DNA of 30,497 bases from CAYLLN01 sp036496265 (GCA_036496265.1 DASXLL010000030.1:1-30497), one strand, 5' to 3'; counted from the first letter of the stretch, positions 1-8,042 are shown. Notes: a model not told the origin generated them from the letters alone. Made by a program: numbers and translations.

Positions 1-1542
1 TACACGACTCTCTTCACGATGCACGCCACCGTGATGATTTTCTTCGTGATCATCCCGATTCTCGCCGGCGCGTTCGGCAATTACTTGATCCCGTTGATGA
101 TCGGCGCCGACGACATGGCCTTCCCCACGCTGAATATGCTCAGCTACTGGTTCATGTGGCCGGCCTTCATCTGCATCGGCCTCTCTTTCCTCTGGCCCCC
201 CTATGGCGCCGGCGGCGGCTGGACGAGCTATCCGCCGCTTTCGGCCGTGCCTGAGGCATCGCCAAACAGCGCCTGGGCCCAAACGATGTGGCTCCTCGGC
301 GTCACCTGCGTCGGCATCTCGTCGATGCTCGGCTCCGTCAACTACATGACGACGATCATCCAGATGCGGGCCCCCGGCATGACCATGTTCCGCCTGCCGA
401 TGACAATCTGGGCCATGTTCATCACCGCGATCTTGCAAGCCTTTGCGCTCCCCGTGCTCACAGCCGCCGGCTTCATGCAGCTCATGGATCGCCTGCTCGG
501 CACCGGCTTCTTCCTTCCCGAAGGCCTCGTTGTCAACAACTCGGCCATGGCTTCCGGCGGCGGCCAGCCCATTCTCTGGCAGCACCTTTTCTGGTTCTAT
601 TCGCACCCCGCCGTGTACATCATGATCCTGCCGGCGATGGGCATGGTCAGCGACATCATCTCCTGCTTCTCGAGGAAGCCGCTGTTTGGCTACAAGCCGA
701 TGGTCTATTCCATCAGCGGCATCGCCGGCCTGGGGTTCATCGTCTGGGGCCATCACATGTTCGTCTCGGGCATGAACCCACTGCTCGGCATGACGTTCAT
801 GGTCAGCACGATGATGATTGCCCTTCCCAGCGCCGTGAAAACGTTCAACTGGATCGGCACGATCTGGGGTGGCCAGATTCGCTACACGACGCCCATGCTC
901 TTCGCCCTCGCGTTCGTCTCCATGTTCATCATCGGTGGCCTCTCCGGCATTTTTATGGCCGCGACACCCGTCGATATCTTCATTCACGACACGTACTTCA
1001 TCGTCGCCCACTTTCACTATGTCCTGTTCGCCGGCACAGCAATGGCCGTCTTCGGCGCGATCTACTTCTGGTTCCCCAAAATGTTCGGTCGCATGATGGA
1101 CGAAACGCTCGGCAAGGTTCACTTCTTCCTGACGTTCATCTTTCTCAACGGCACCTTCTACACCATGCACATTCTCGGCGCCGTCGGCTTTCCACGTCGC
1201 CTGGCCGACCCCTACGACTACGAAACGTTCAAGCACCTGCTGCCCATGAATCAATTCATGAGCGTCTGTGCGATTCTCATGGTCACGACGCAAATCATCT
1301 TCGCCTTCAACTTCATCCGCAGCATGTTCTTCGGCACACCCGTCGGCCGCAACCCGTGGGGCGCCAACAGCCTCGAATGGTTCGCGCCCAGCCCGCCCGG
1401 CCACGGCAACTTCGACATGCAGCCCATCGTCTATCGCGGCCCGTACGAATATGGCTCTCCCGAAGTCGATACCGATAACTACCCCCAGTGGATTCCGCCA
1501 CCCAGCGATCCTAGCCGGATACACAAGCCCGCTCACCACTAA
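1..1542 (+). CDS. ctaD: Cytochrome c oxidase subunit I, 5' partial (A2-type heme-copper oxidase)
   Basis: Catalytic subunit of a membrane aa3/caa3-type oxidase that reduces O2 to water and pumps protons. The frame is open from base 1 and about 60-90 N-terminal residues are missing, judged from bovine subunit I. Ligands visible: heme a His in MHATVM (nt 22-24); CuB His in YSHPAVY (nt 604-606) with the cross-linking Tyr; the CuB His pair in WGHHMF (nt 751-756); heme a3 and heme a His in AHFHYV (nt 1009-1017). The K-channel Lys is present in AVKTFNW and a D-channel-like Asp in IGADDMAFP. The A1-type glutamate of GHPEV is replaced by the YSHPAV form, which is diagnostic of the A2 subfamily. Some 12 hydrophobic helices would be complete in the full protein. 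Subunit II presumably lies upstream, outside the window. ctaA follows after 149 nt. Confidence 0.97.
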   Translation, partial: YTTLFTMHATVMIFFVIIPILAGAFGNYLIPLMIGADDMAFPTLNMLSYWFMWPAFICIGLSFLWPPYGAGGGWTSYPPLSAVPEASPNSAWAQTMWLLGVTCVGISSMLGSVNYMTTIIQMRAPGMTMFRLPMTIWAMFITAILQAFALPVLTAAGFMQLMDRLLGTGFFLPEGLVVNNSAMASGGGQPILWQHLFWFYSHPAVYIMILPAMGMVSDIISCFSRKPLFGYKPMVYSISGIAGLGFIVWGHHMFVSGMNPLLGMTFMVSTMMIALPSAVKTFNWIGTIWGGQIRYTTPMLFALAFVSMFIIGGLSGIFMAATPVDIFIHDTYFIVAHFHYVLFAGTAMAVFGAIYFWFPKMFGRMMDETLGKVHFFLTFIFLNGTFYTMHILGAVGFPRRLADPYDYETFKHLLPMNQFMSVCAILMVTTQIIFAFNFIRSMFFGTPVGRNPWGANSLEWFAPSPPGHGNFDMQPIVYRGPYEYGSPEVDTDNYPQWIPPPSDPSRIHKPAHH

Positions 1543-1552
1543 CAAAAGCACG

Positions 1553-1690
1553 AAGCACGAAGCACGAAATCCGAAACAAATTCAAAAGGCGGAAAATCAA
1601 ATTCAGGAAGTCGTCGTTTTAGTCATTTTGATTTGATTGCTTTGAATTTGTTTCGTGCTTCGATATTCGAATTTCGGATTTTGATTTTTC
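1553..1690. repeat. A/T-rich word repeat with 15-bp inverted repeat
   Basis: The coxA-ctaA spacer contrasts with its GC-rich neighbours. It starts with repeated 'agcacgaa' words. A perfect 15-nt inverted repeat (cgaaacaaattcaaa at 1572-1586, its reverse complement at 1641-1655) flanks a partly self-complementary centre (atcaaat near 1596-1602 against atttgat 1631-1637). The right part repeats attcgaattt/cggatttt words up to the ctaA start codon. It could fold as a long imperfect hairpin in the transcript. There is no T-tract typical of an intrinsic terminator, and the downstream gene belongs to the same pathway, so an operon-internal repeat element is more likely than a terminator. Confidence 0.7.
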
Positions 1691-1691
1691 A

Positions 1692-2723
1692 ATGAGCTCG
1701 ACCTCGCAAGAACGACCCTCCCCTTGGCCTCACCGCCTCGCCGTCGCCCTTGCGCTCGTCACCTTCCCGCTCATCTGGGTCGGCGGCCTCGTCACCACCT
1801 ACGACGCCGGCATGGCCGTCCCCGATTGGCCCGGCACTTACGGCTACAACCTCCTCCGCTATCCCTGGCAATCCTGGCTCGCCGGCCCCTGGGACCTGTT
1901 CATCGAGCACGGGCACCGCCTCCTCGGCGCGAGCGCCGGTTTTCTCGCCATCGCCCTCGTCGCCGCAGTCTTAATCGCTGATCGCCGTCGCTGGCTCATC
2001 GCCGCCTCCTTCGGCGCGCTCGCCCTCGTCATTGTTCAAGGTCTCCTTGGGGGCGCCCGCGTCCTCTTCGATGCCCGCCTTGTCGCCCTGCTTCACGGCT
2101 GCGTCGGCCCGCTCTTTTTCGCGTACTTAGCCGCCCTCGTCGTCGTCACTTCGGAATGGTGGCAATCCGCGCCGCAACTTTCAGTCGCAAAAGGCCAGCG
2201 TCTCGTTCGCGCCGCTTGGACCACCGCCGCCATCGTGTATCTGCAACTCGTTCTCGGCGCGATCATCCGCCACGTCCCACTCGCTGCCGCGACAGGCATC
2301 TTCCGTGCCGCCCTGCTATGCCATCTGCTCCTCGCCGTCGCGTTAATCGGTCATGTCCTGATGGTCGCTGTGCGTGTCGCTCGCCTGCCGCGCGAAGCCA
2401 ATGGCTTGCGAACAATGGCTTGGTTGCAAGCAGCCCTCGTCGGTGTGCAAATCGCCCTGGGGCTGGCAACGTATGTTGCCAAATACGCCTTCCCTGCCTG
2501 GCTTGGTGATTACTCCTTCGCTGCCAACTTCGTGGTGCATGAAAAAAGTTTGTTTCAATCGCTGATCACGACAGCTCACGTCGCCAACGGTTCCCTGATC
2601 TTGTTCATCGCGACGGTGCTGGCGGTCCGTTCGACGCGGCTTTTTTGCCGCCCGGAGTGTTTAGCAGTCCTCACTAGCATTTGGCCGGCAGAAATCTCGC
2701 CGGCCCAATGGAGGGCCGCATGA
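1692..2723 (+). CDS. ctaA: Heme A synthase (COX15/CtaA family)
   Basis: Oxidises the C8 methyl group of heme O to a formyl group, giving heme A for the oxidase encoded around it. The 343-residue integral membrane protein has about eight hydrophobic helices in two pseudo-repeats. Family signatures are the IEHGHRLLGA motif (Glu72, His73, His75), LLHGCVGP (His135), and in the second half TTAHVANGSL, whose His is a likely heme ligand. WVGGLVTTYDAGMAVPDWP near residues 29-47 is also typical of the family. The ATG lies directly after the repeat-rich spacer and has no clear Shine-Dalgarno sequence. Its stop codon overlaps the ctaB start as ATGA, indicating translational coupling. Position inside the cox operon supports the call. 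Confidence 0.93.
   Translation: MSSTSQERPSPWPHRLAVALALVTFPLIWVGGLVTTYDAGMAVPDWPGTYGYNLLRYPWQSWLAGPWDLFIEHGHRLLGASAGFLAIALVAAVLIADRRRWLIAASFGALALVIVQGLLGGARVLFDARLVALLHGCVGPLFFAYLAALVVVTSEWWQSAPQLSVAKGQRLVRAAWTTAAIVYLQLVLGAIIRHVPLAAATGIFRAALLCHLLLAVALIGHVLMVAVRVARLPREANGLRTMAWLQAALVGVQIALGLATYVAKYAFPAWLGDYSFAANFVVHEKSLFQSLITTAHVANGSLILFIATVLAVRSTRLFCRPECLAVLTSIWPAEISPAQWRAA
2710..2714 (+). promoter_or_regulatory. Shine-Dalgarno of ctaB inside ctaA
   Basis: GGAGG stands 5 nt before the ATG at 2720, which overlaps the ctaA stop codon. This favours 2720 over the in-frame ATG at 2708 and the TTG at 2681. Confidence 0.65.
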
Positions 2724-3628
2724 GCGCTTCCACGATCGTGCTCCAAGAGCCGCGAACGGCGCTTCTCAGTCGCCTTTGCGACTACATCGAACTCACCAAG
2801 CCGCGGATCGCCGTCCTCGAGCTCGTCGTCATCCTCGCCGCCGGTGTCGTCGCCACGTGGGGGCAGCCGTCGCCAGGACTGTTGGCTCACGCCATGTTTG
2901 GCACACTCCTCGTCGCCGCCAGCGCCAGCGCCGCTAACCAGTGGCTCGAGCGCCGCGAGGACGCCCGCATGCCCCGCACCGCCAATCGCCCGCTCGCCTG
3001 TGGCCGCCTGACCAGCGGCGAAGCGCTCGTTTTCGCAGCCGTCTGCTTACTAGCCGGCGCCGCCGACCTTGCTTACTTCACCAATTCCTCCGCCGCCGGC
3101 TGGGCTCTCCTTACCTGGGTCCTCTATGTCCTCGCCTACACGCCGCTCAAGCAAATTTCTTCTGCTAACACCGCCATTGGCGCTGTAGCCGGCGCTTTGC
3201 CCGTCCTCATCGGCTGGACCGCCGTCGGTGGTCAGATTGACGGTCGCGCTATGGCCCTGTTCCTCGTTCTTTTTCTGTGGCAATTCCCGCACTTCATGGC
3301 CATCGCCTGGCTCTATCGCCGCGACTACGCCGAAGCCGGCTATCAAATGCTCACCGTGATCGATCCCACCGGCTCTCGCGCCGGCCGCCAGTCCGTCATC
3401 GCCGCGCTCACTCTCATCCCAATCAGCATTCTTCCCGTCTTGGCCTCGCCCGGCATCGGCAGCGTGCTTTACGCCGCTCTCGCCGCCTTCCTCGGCTTCT
3501 GCTACCTGTTGATTGCCGCCTGCTTCTGGCGTCAGCCCAGCGACGCCTCCGCTCGCGTTTTACTCAAGGCCTCGCTCGTCTATCTCCCGACCGTCCTGAT
3601 TACCCTCATGCTCGCCCCCTGGATTTAA
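2720..3628 (+). CDS. ctaB: Protoheme IX farnesyltransferase (heme O synthase)
   Basis: Transfers a farnesyl group to protoheme to make heme O, the substrate of the heme A synthase encoded just upstream. The protein is 302 residues with about nine hydrophobic helices, the normal length. The N-terminal YIELTKPRIAVLELV matches the UbiA-superfamily CtaB start. The prenyl-diphosphate/Mg motif is NQWLERREDARMPRTANRPL; the usual first Asp of the NxxxDxxxD pattern is a Glu here and the second Asp is kept. A second Asp-rich loop is visible as RRDYAEAGYQML. The ATG is preceded by GGAGG and overlaps the ctaA stop by 4 nt. coxC follows after 30 nt that consist largely of a word repeat. Confidence 0.93.
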   Translation: MSASTIVLQEPRTALLSRLCDYIELTKPRIAVLELVVILAAGVVATWGQPSPGLLAHAMFGTLLVAASASAANQWLERREDARMPRTANRPLACGRLTSGEALVFAAVCLLAGAADLAYFTNSSAAGWALLTWVLYVLAYTPLKQISSANTAIGAVAGALPVLIGWTAVGGQIDGRAMALFLVLFLWQFPHFMAIAWLYRRDYAEAGYQMLTVIDPTGSRAGRQSVIAALTLIPISILPVLASPGIGSVLYAALAAFLGFCYLLIAACFWRQPSDASARVLLKASLVYLPTVLITLMLAPWI

Positions 3629-3630
3629 TT

Positions 3631-3655
3631 CCTGACCTCTGAACCCTGAACCCTG
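3631..3655. repeat. Word repeat, CTGAACC-type, in the coxC leader
   Basis: Tandem imperfect 7-mers (ctgacct, ctgaacc, ctgaacc, ctg) fill the space between the ctaB stop and the coxC ATG at 3659, exactly where a ribosome binding site would lie. No Shine-Dalgarno-like purine run remains. Confidence 0.65.
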
Positions 3656-3658
3656 CCG

Positions 3659-4984
3659 ATGTCTCACGCTCATCACGCCGCCGTCAAGCTCCACTACCAG
3701 CCGGCTCTGCCGCTGGGCCGCGGCAAGCTCTGCTTGTGGCTCTTCCTATCGACTGAAATCATGTTCTTTGCCGGCCTGATCGGCACCTACATCGTGCTGC
3801 GGTTCGGGGCGCCGCCCGGCAGTTGGCCGACGCCGCATGAAGTTCACCTGAACGAAAACATCGGAGCTTTCAACACGTTTGTGCTGATTTGCTCCAGCGT
3901 GACGATCGTCCTCGCCCTCGAAGCCTCCAAGCAAAACCAGGCCGGCCTGTCCAAATTCTGGATGGTCCTCACGTTTCTGCTCGGCAGCGTCTTCCTCGGC
4001 GTCAAGGCTTACGAATACAAAGAAAAATTCGCGCATGGCATCTATCCCACGAAGCCACACAGCCGCCTCTACGAAAAGGCCGATCTCTACTACGTCCAGG
4101 GCGTCCGGCTAAGCCTCGCTTCGCAGCGGGACAAGCTCGTCGTACGCCAGGGCGAGCTACAGCAGCAGAACAAAACGCTCAGCGAGTCCGAATCCGAAAA
4201 GCTGGCTTTGCTCAACGGCCTGCTCACGAATCTGGTGCAGTGGACCGAACTCCGCGCTGTTCGCGATGCGCCCGAAGGCGATCAAATCGCCCGCCGCCTC
4301 GCCATCGACAAAATGGCCAAGGCCATCAACCCCCACTGGCTCCTCGGCAAGCAGGGCGAAGAAGCCGAGCACCTGTATCTGGCTTCTCTCGACGATGAAA
4401 AGCGGCAAATCGAGCACGATCTGACTTCCATCGAGCAGCAGCGCACCGATCTGCAAAAGCAGCGCGATACCCTCCGTGGCGATCTGGAAAAGCTTCAGCC
4501 GGCCAAAGCCGCCGCTTCTGATTCGGGGGAGCGCGGTGTGCAATTCGTCGCTCTCCAAAACCAACCCGCCGCCCCTGCAGACGCCACTCCTTCAGCAAAC
4601 ACAGCCGAGCAGCAAACCAAGCTCCTCGGCGAAATTGGCCGCCTCGAAGAAAAAATCCAAGCCACCGATGCCGAGCAGAAGCGCTACCAGGGCCGTTTGG
4701 ATCTGCTGGACGTCTTGAAAGACGAGCCCCACGGCCTCGCCCACAAATATCCTGACCTCCATCTGCCCATGGTCATTCCCAGCGGCAACATGTGGGCCAG
4801 CACCTACTTCCTTCTCACCGGCTTCCACGCCATCCACGTCCTCGTCGGTCTCATCGCCTTCGTCCTCGTCCTGCTTTACAAGCTCGACCACACCAAATCC
4901 CACATCCTCGAAAACACCGGCCTCTATTGGCACTTCGTTGATCTCGTCTGGATCTTCCTGTTCCCGCTCCTGTACCTCTTTTAA
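3659..4984 (+). CDS. ctaE: Cytochrome c oxidase subunit III with coiled-coil insertion
   Basis: Accessory membrane subunit of the oxidase. Residues 15-125 hold three helices typical of short five-helix bacterial subunit III, including STEIMFFAGLIGTYIV with the conserved Glu33 and FLGVKAYEYKEKF. Residues 371-441 hold the last two helices (YFLLTGFHAIHVLVGLIAFV and YWHFVDLVWIFLFPLLYLF). Between them, roughly residues 128-370, lies a charged, Gln/Glu/Lys-rich segment absent from ordinary subunit III. It has strong coiled-coil character at 150-195, 240-280 and 315-350 and a Pro/Ala-rich hinge near 300-315. The total of 441 residues is about twice the common length of about 200. The reading frame is intact and codon use matches the flanks, so it is an extended loop rather than a frameshift artefact. 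In known structures this loop lies outside the bilayer. Confidence 0.92.
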   Translation: MSHAHHAAVKLHYQPALPLGRGKLCLWLFLSTEIMFFAGLIGTYIVLRFGAPPGSWPTPHEVHLNENIGAFNTFVLICSSVTIVLALEASKQNQAGLSKFWMVLTFLLGSVFLGVKAYEYKEKFAHGIYPTKPHSRLYEKADLYYVQGVRLSLASQRDKLVVRQGELQQQNKTLSESESEKLALLNGLLTNLVQWTELRAVRDAPEGDQIARRLAIDKMAKAINPHWLLGKQGEEAEHLYLASLDDEKRQIEHDLTSIEQQRTDLQKQRDTLRGDLEKLQPAKAAASDSGERGVQFVALQNQPAAPADATPSANTAEQQTKLLGEIGRLEEKIQATDAEQKRYQGRLDLLDVLKDEPHGLAHKYPDLHLPMVIPSGNMWASTYFLLTGFHAIHVLVGLIAFVLVLLYKLDHTKSHILENTGLYWHFVDLVWIFLFPLLYLF

Positions 4985-4990
4985 TGACAA

Positions 4991-5020
4991 CTGGCCGCTG
5001 GCTCCTGGCCACTGGCTCCT
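4991..5020. repeat. Word repeat, CTGGCTCCTGGCCA-type, in the coxD leader
   Basis: Imperfect tandem words (ctggccg, ctggctc, ctggcca, ctggctc) occupy almost the whole coxC-coxD spacer. The stretch 4998-5014 matches 7418-7434, inside the sugar isomerase gene, at 15 of 17 positions. Confidence 0.65.
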
Positions 5021-5026
5021 CGCCCC

Positions 5027-5509
5027 ATGGCTGAACATCATCCCTTCGACCCCCGCAGTCCCGGCATTGGCTACGAAGCCGAAGCCACGGACCAAGATCA
5101 TGGCCACGCCGGCATCGGCAAATACATTGCCGTCTTCGTGGCCCTCCTCGTACTGACGGCCATCTCGTTCGCCGTCGGCAACTATCCGCCCTTGCGCGAG
5201 CATTCGCCCGGCACCATGTGGGCCATGATGATGGCCGTCTCTTGCGCCAAGGCCATGCTCGTGATCCTGTTCTTCATGCACATGCTCTGGGAGGCCAATT
5301 GGAAATACGTCCTCACCATTCCCTCCGCCATGATGAGCATCTTCCTGCTCCTGATGCTCGTGCCCGACGTCGGCCGCCGCACCGATCGCTATTCCGAAGA
5401 GCGCTGGCTGTATGCGGCTGAGCCGCAGGCTCAAGACCAGGTGGAAGCCGCCAAGACACATACAGACGACGTTCACACCGACCACCCGCCCGCTGAAAAA
5501 AAGCACTAA
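5027..5509 (+). CDS. ctaF: Cytochrome c oxidase subunit IV (prokaryotic COX4 family)
   Basis: Small accessory subunit of the oxidase, 160 residues. It has a His/Asp-rich N-terminal tail (residues 1-30) and three hydrophobic helices (about 33-50, 64-85 with AKAMLVILFFMHMLWEANW, and 91-110). A hydrophilic C-terminal tail is rich in His, Asp and Lys. The AKxxLVxxFFMHL-like second helix is characteristic of the family. It directly follows subunit III, the usual order. The start is the only ATG compatible with full length, and the spacer is a word repeat without a clear Shine-Dalgarno. Confidence 0.9.
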   Translation: MAEHHPFDPRSPGIGYEAEATDQDHGHAGIGKYIAVFVALLVLTAISFAVGNYPPLREHSPGTMWAMMMAVSCAKAMLVILFFMHMLWEANWKYVLTIPSAMMSIFLLLMLVPDVGRRTDRYSEERWLYAAEPQAQDQVEAAKTHTDDVHTDHPPAEKKH

Positions 5510-5543
5510 TAAAAAAGCACTGACAAGAAACACGAATAACGAC

Positions 5544-6476
5544 GTGACCGCTGCGATTGGCATCTCCGGCGTCGAGCATCATTACGGCTCTCGCCAGGCC
5601 CTCGTCGATCTTTCATTTGATATCCACAACGGCGAGCTCTTCGCCGTTCTCGGCCCCAACGGCGGCGGCAAAACGACCCTCTTCCGCCTCCTCTCCACGC
5701 TAATCCCGCTCCAAGCCGGCCGCGTCAATATTCTTGGCCACGATCTGACCAACGAGTCGTCCGCGATTCGCGCTGCTATCGGCGTCGTCTTCCAAGCCCC
5801 CAGCCTCGATCGCAAATTGACCGTCGCCGAAAACATTCGCCTTCAGGCTTCCCTCTACGGCCTCCGCGGCTCTGCCCTCGAAAAGCGCCTCGACGATCTC
5901 CTCAATCAATTTGCCCTCGCCGACCGCAAACACGAGCTTACCGAAAAGCTCTCCGGTGGCCTCCGCCGCCGCGTCGAGCTCGCCAAGGGCCTCATCCACA
6001 ATCCAAGGCTGCTTCTCCTCGACGAACCCAGCACCGGCCTCGATCCCGCCGCCCGCAGCGACCTCTGGCAATATCTACGCCAATTGAAATCATCGCAGGG
6101 AACCACGATCGTGCTCACGACGCACTACCTCGACGAAGCCGAAGGCGCCGATCGCCTCGCCATTTTGAACGAAGGCCGCCTCGTCGCACTGGGACAGCCT
6201 GACGACCTCCGCTCCCAAGTCGGCGGCGATTCCATCACGATCGATACTCGCGACCCGGCTCAGTTGGCCGAAAAAATTCAGCGATCAGCGGGACTGATGG
6301 CTCGTGTTGTGGACGACGCCGTGCGGCTGGAAGTTCCCGATGGCCACACCTGGATCGCCCGACTCATCGAGCAATTTCCCGGCGAGATATCGTCCATCCG
6401 CCTCGGCCGCCCCACGCTCGAAGATGTTTTCATCGCCAAAACCGGCCACCGGTTCTGGCAGGAACGAGGTTCGTAA
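5544..6476 (+). CDS. ABC-2 type transporter, ATP-binding protein
   Basis: ATPase of an ABC exporter, 310 residues from the GTG start at 5544. An upstream start would overlap coxD. Walker A is GPNGGGKTT at 37-45, the Q-loop lies in VVFQAPSLDRKLTVAENI, the signature LSGG is at 136-139, Walker B is LLLLDE with catalytic Glu161, and the switch His is His194 in TTHYLDEAE. The C-terminal 80 residues match the extension of NodI/DrrA/CcmA-like ATPases. It is the last gene of the oxidase operon (34 nt after coxD), suggesting a role in oxidase or heme/copper biogenesis, though the substrate cannot be read. No permease follows. A matching ABC-2 permease is encoded on the other strand at 20980-21801. Confidence 0.92.
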   Translation: MTAAIGISGVEHHYGSRQALVDLSFDIHNGELFAVLGPNGGGKTTLFRLLSTLIPLQAGRVNILGHDLTNESSAIRAAIGVVFQAPSLDRKLTVAENIRLQASLYGLRGSALEKRLDDLLNQFALADRKHELTEKLSGGLRRRVELAKGLIHNPRLLLLDEPSTGLDPAARSDLWQYLRQLKSSQGTTIVLTTHYLDEAEGADRLAILNEGRLVALGQPDDLRSQVGGDSITIDTRDPAQLAEKIQRSAGLMARVVDDAVRLEVPDGHTWIARLIEQFPGEISSIRLGRPTLEDVFIAKTGHRFWQERGS

Positions 6477-6515
6477 CCATTTGGCGCATGCTGATGTTGT
6501 TCGCCGCGCCGCTGC

Positions 6516-7526
6516 TTACACTTTTCGTCCCAACATCCGATCCAGCGCATCGCTCGTGTGATACACGATCGCCTCGGGCCAGTGCGGAAACGGATTGAAA
6601 TACTCGAACGTCAGATACCCGCGATAGTCAATCGCGTCGAGCGCCGCCAGAACCGCGGGCCAGTTCGTCGTTCCATCGAGCAGCAATCGAAACGCGTTGA
6701 GATTGAACTCGTGGACTTTCTTGCTGTATTCCTTGAGGTGGATGTTCTTGATTCGCTTGCCCAAAAGCGGAATCCAGTCCTCCGGAAAGTGATACTGCAT
6801 AATGTTGCCCGTATCGAAGTGGATTTTGACGTTGTCGCTGGCGAATTGATCGACAAACGAGTTCATCTCCTGCGGGCTGTGCAGAAACCCATTGGCGAAG
6901 ATGTTCTCCATGTTCAGCGACACCTTGTGCTGCTGCGCCAGCGGAATCAGCGACTTCACGGCCGCTGTCGCCCGTTCCAGGGCCACATCGTGCCGCACTG
7001 GCGGCTCATCCGGAACCCAAGGTGCATACACGCTGCCGGGAACCACTAGCAGATTGTCGGTTCCTAACAGCCGCGCCGCCTTGATCATCTGCCCGGCCAG
7101 CTCGACGCCCTTTTTCCGCCGCTCGGGATCCTGATGCGTGAAGGCATATGGCCAAAACAGGAACGAGCAAACCCCGCTGATCTGAATGCCGATCTTCCGG
7201 GCCATTGCGCCGATATCCTTGATCGCCGCCTCACTGGCCTCCGGCGACAAATCGCCCTCCAGGGCGTAATTGAGTTCCACGCCATCGAACCCCGCATCTT
7301 TGCACAGCTGCAAGCATTCCTTCAGCGACATCTTCTGTGGATACGGCAGCGCCCACAGGTTGATTGACTTTTTCATGTCGTATTTTTTGCCGGCCGGCAG
7401 CTTCTCGTCTCTTGCTACTGGCTCCCGGCCATTGCTTTCCTCTGCCAATAATCCCTGCGCCGCCAAAAACGCCGACCCAAACGTGGCCGAATAACCGAGC
7501 AATTCGCGGCGCGATAGTTCCGACAT
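6516..7526 (-). CDS. Tat-exported sugar phosphate isomerase/epimerase-like TIM barrel protein
   Basis: A 336-residue protein of the xylose isomerase-like/AP endonuclease 2 superfamily, possibly a hydroxypyruvate isomerase or sugar epimerase; the substrate is unknown. The N-terminus MSELSRRELLGYSATFGSAF is a twin-arginine signal followed by a hydrophobic Ala-rich stretch, so it is probably exported. Probable metal ligands are Glu207 (LNMENIF), Asp238 (HFDTGN), His263 (NIHLKEY) and Glu308 (LTFEYF). The start at 7526 is supported by GGAGAG six nt upstream and by the Tat motif. Residues 31-45, the linker between signal and barrel, are encoded by a word-repeat tract. It converges with the ABC ATPase gene, 39 nt apart. 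Such proteins are numerous in planctomycetes. Confidence 0.88.
   Translation of the reverse strand: MSELSRRELLGYSATFGSAFLAAQGLLAEESNGREPVARDEKLPAGKKYDMKKSINLWALPYPQKMSLKECLQLCKDAGFDGVELNYALEGDLSPEASEAAIKDIGAMARKIGIQISGVCSFLFWPYAFTHQDPERRKKGVELAGQMIKAARLLGTDNLLVVPGSVYAPWVPDEPPVRHDVALERATAAVKSLIPLAQQHKVSLNMENIFANGFLHSPQEMNSFVDQFASDNVKIHFDTGNIMQYHFPEDWIPLLGKRIKNIHLKEYSKKVHEFNLNAFRLLLDGTTNWPAVLAALDAIDYRGYLTFEYFNPFPHWPEAIVYHTSDALDRMLGRKV
7418..7434. repeat. Word-repeat tract inside the isomerase gene
   Basis: ctggctcccggccattg matches 4998-5014 in the coxC-coxD spacer at 15/17 positions. It encodes part of the linker after the Tat signal (about residues 31-37), a permissive site. Confidence 0.5.
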
Positions 7527-7648
7527 AACACTCTCTCCAAATACGAAATCCAATGCGTCCAAACTGTCCGCCGCAGTGTAGCGCCTCCCACCAGCAAAGG
7601 CAAACAATGGGCAACCCTAACGGCGTTCCGCTACAATGACGCCATCAC

Positions 7649-7670
7649 TCCGCCTTCATCCCTCATCCTT
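7649..7670. repeat. Word repeat shared with the ApbE insertion
   Basis: This 22-nt block, built of cttcatcc/ctcatcc words, is identical at 21 of 22 positions to the reverse complement of 27665-27686. It lies just upstream of the rhodanese start codon (7680), again where a ribosome binding site would be. Confidence 0.75.
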
Positions 7671-7679
7671 ATTACTCCA

Positions 7680-8042
7680 ATGCCCCACGGTCCCCGTTTT
7701 CAACAACTCGCCGCCGACGCCAAGGCTCACATCCGCGAAATCACCGCCCAACAGGCCGCCGCTGAGCAGCAGGCCGGCGCTCTGCTGATCGACGTCCGCG
7801 AGTCGGATGAATTCACCAAAGAACACGCCACCGGAGCGATCCCCATGAGCCGCGGCACCCTCGAACTAAAAATCGAGGAAAAGGCCCCCGACGCCGCCAC
7901 ACCCATCATCTGCTACTGCGGCGGCGGCAGCCGCTCCGCCCTGTCCGCCGAAAGCCTCAAACGCATGGGCTACACCAACGTTTCCTCGCTCGCCGGCGGT
8001 TTCAAGGCGTGGAAAGACGCCAACTTACCGACCGCAACGTAG
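7680..8042 (+). CDS. Rhodanese-like domain protein
   Basis: A single-domain rhodanese of 120 residues, a sulfurtransferase or sulfane-sulfur carrier in the cytoplasm. The core shows LLIDVRESDEF (residues about 36-46) and the active-site loop ICYCGGGSRSAL, with the catalytic Cys followed by a short Gly-rich loop and Arg, then AGGFKAW at the C-terminus. These are the hallmarks of GlpE/PspE-type rhodaneses. The 23 residues before the core look helical, without a signal peptide. It is divergently oriented from the isomerase gene and is a lone gene. Its stop codon TAG is the start of a TAGGGTGGG repeat. The physiological sulfur donor and acceptor cannot be inferred. Confidence 0.9.
   Translation: MPHGPRFQQLAADAKAHIREITAQQAAAEQQAGALLIDVRESDEFTKEHATGAIPMSRGTLELKIEEKAPDAATPIICYCGGGSRSALSAESLKRMGYTNVSSLAGGFKAWKDANLPTAT

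Noticed and set aside
3659..4984. Frameshift or gene fusion explaining the long subunit III
   Set aside because: Both flanking parts are in the same frame, the insert keeps the C-ending codon bias of its neighbours, and no second domain start is visible.
4592..5563. Long open frame on the minus strand opposite coxC and coxD
   Set aside because: It is antisense to two clearly recognised oxidase genes; its acidic, Glu/Gly/His-rich translation is the mirror of their codon bias and shows no domain.
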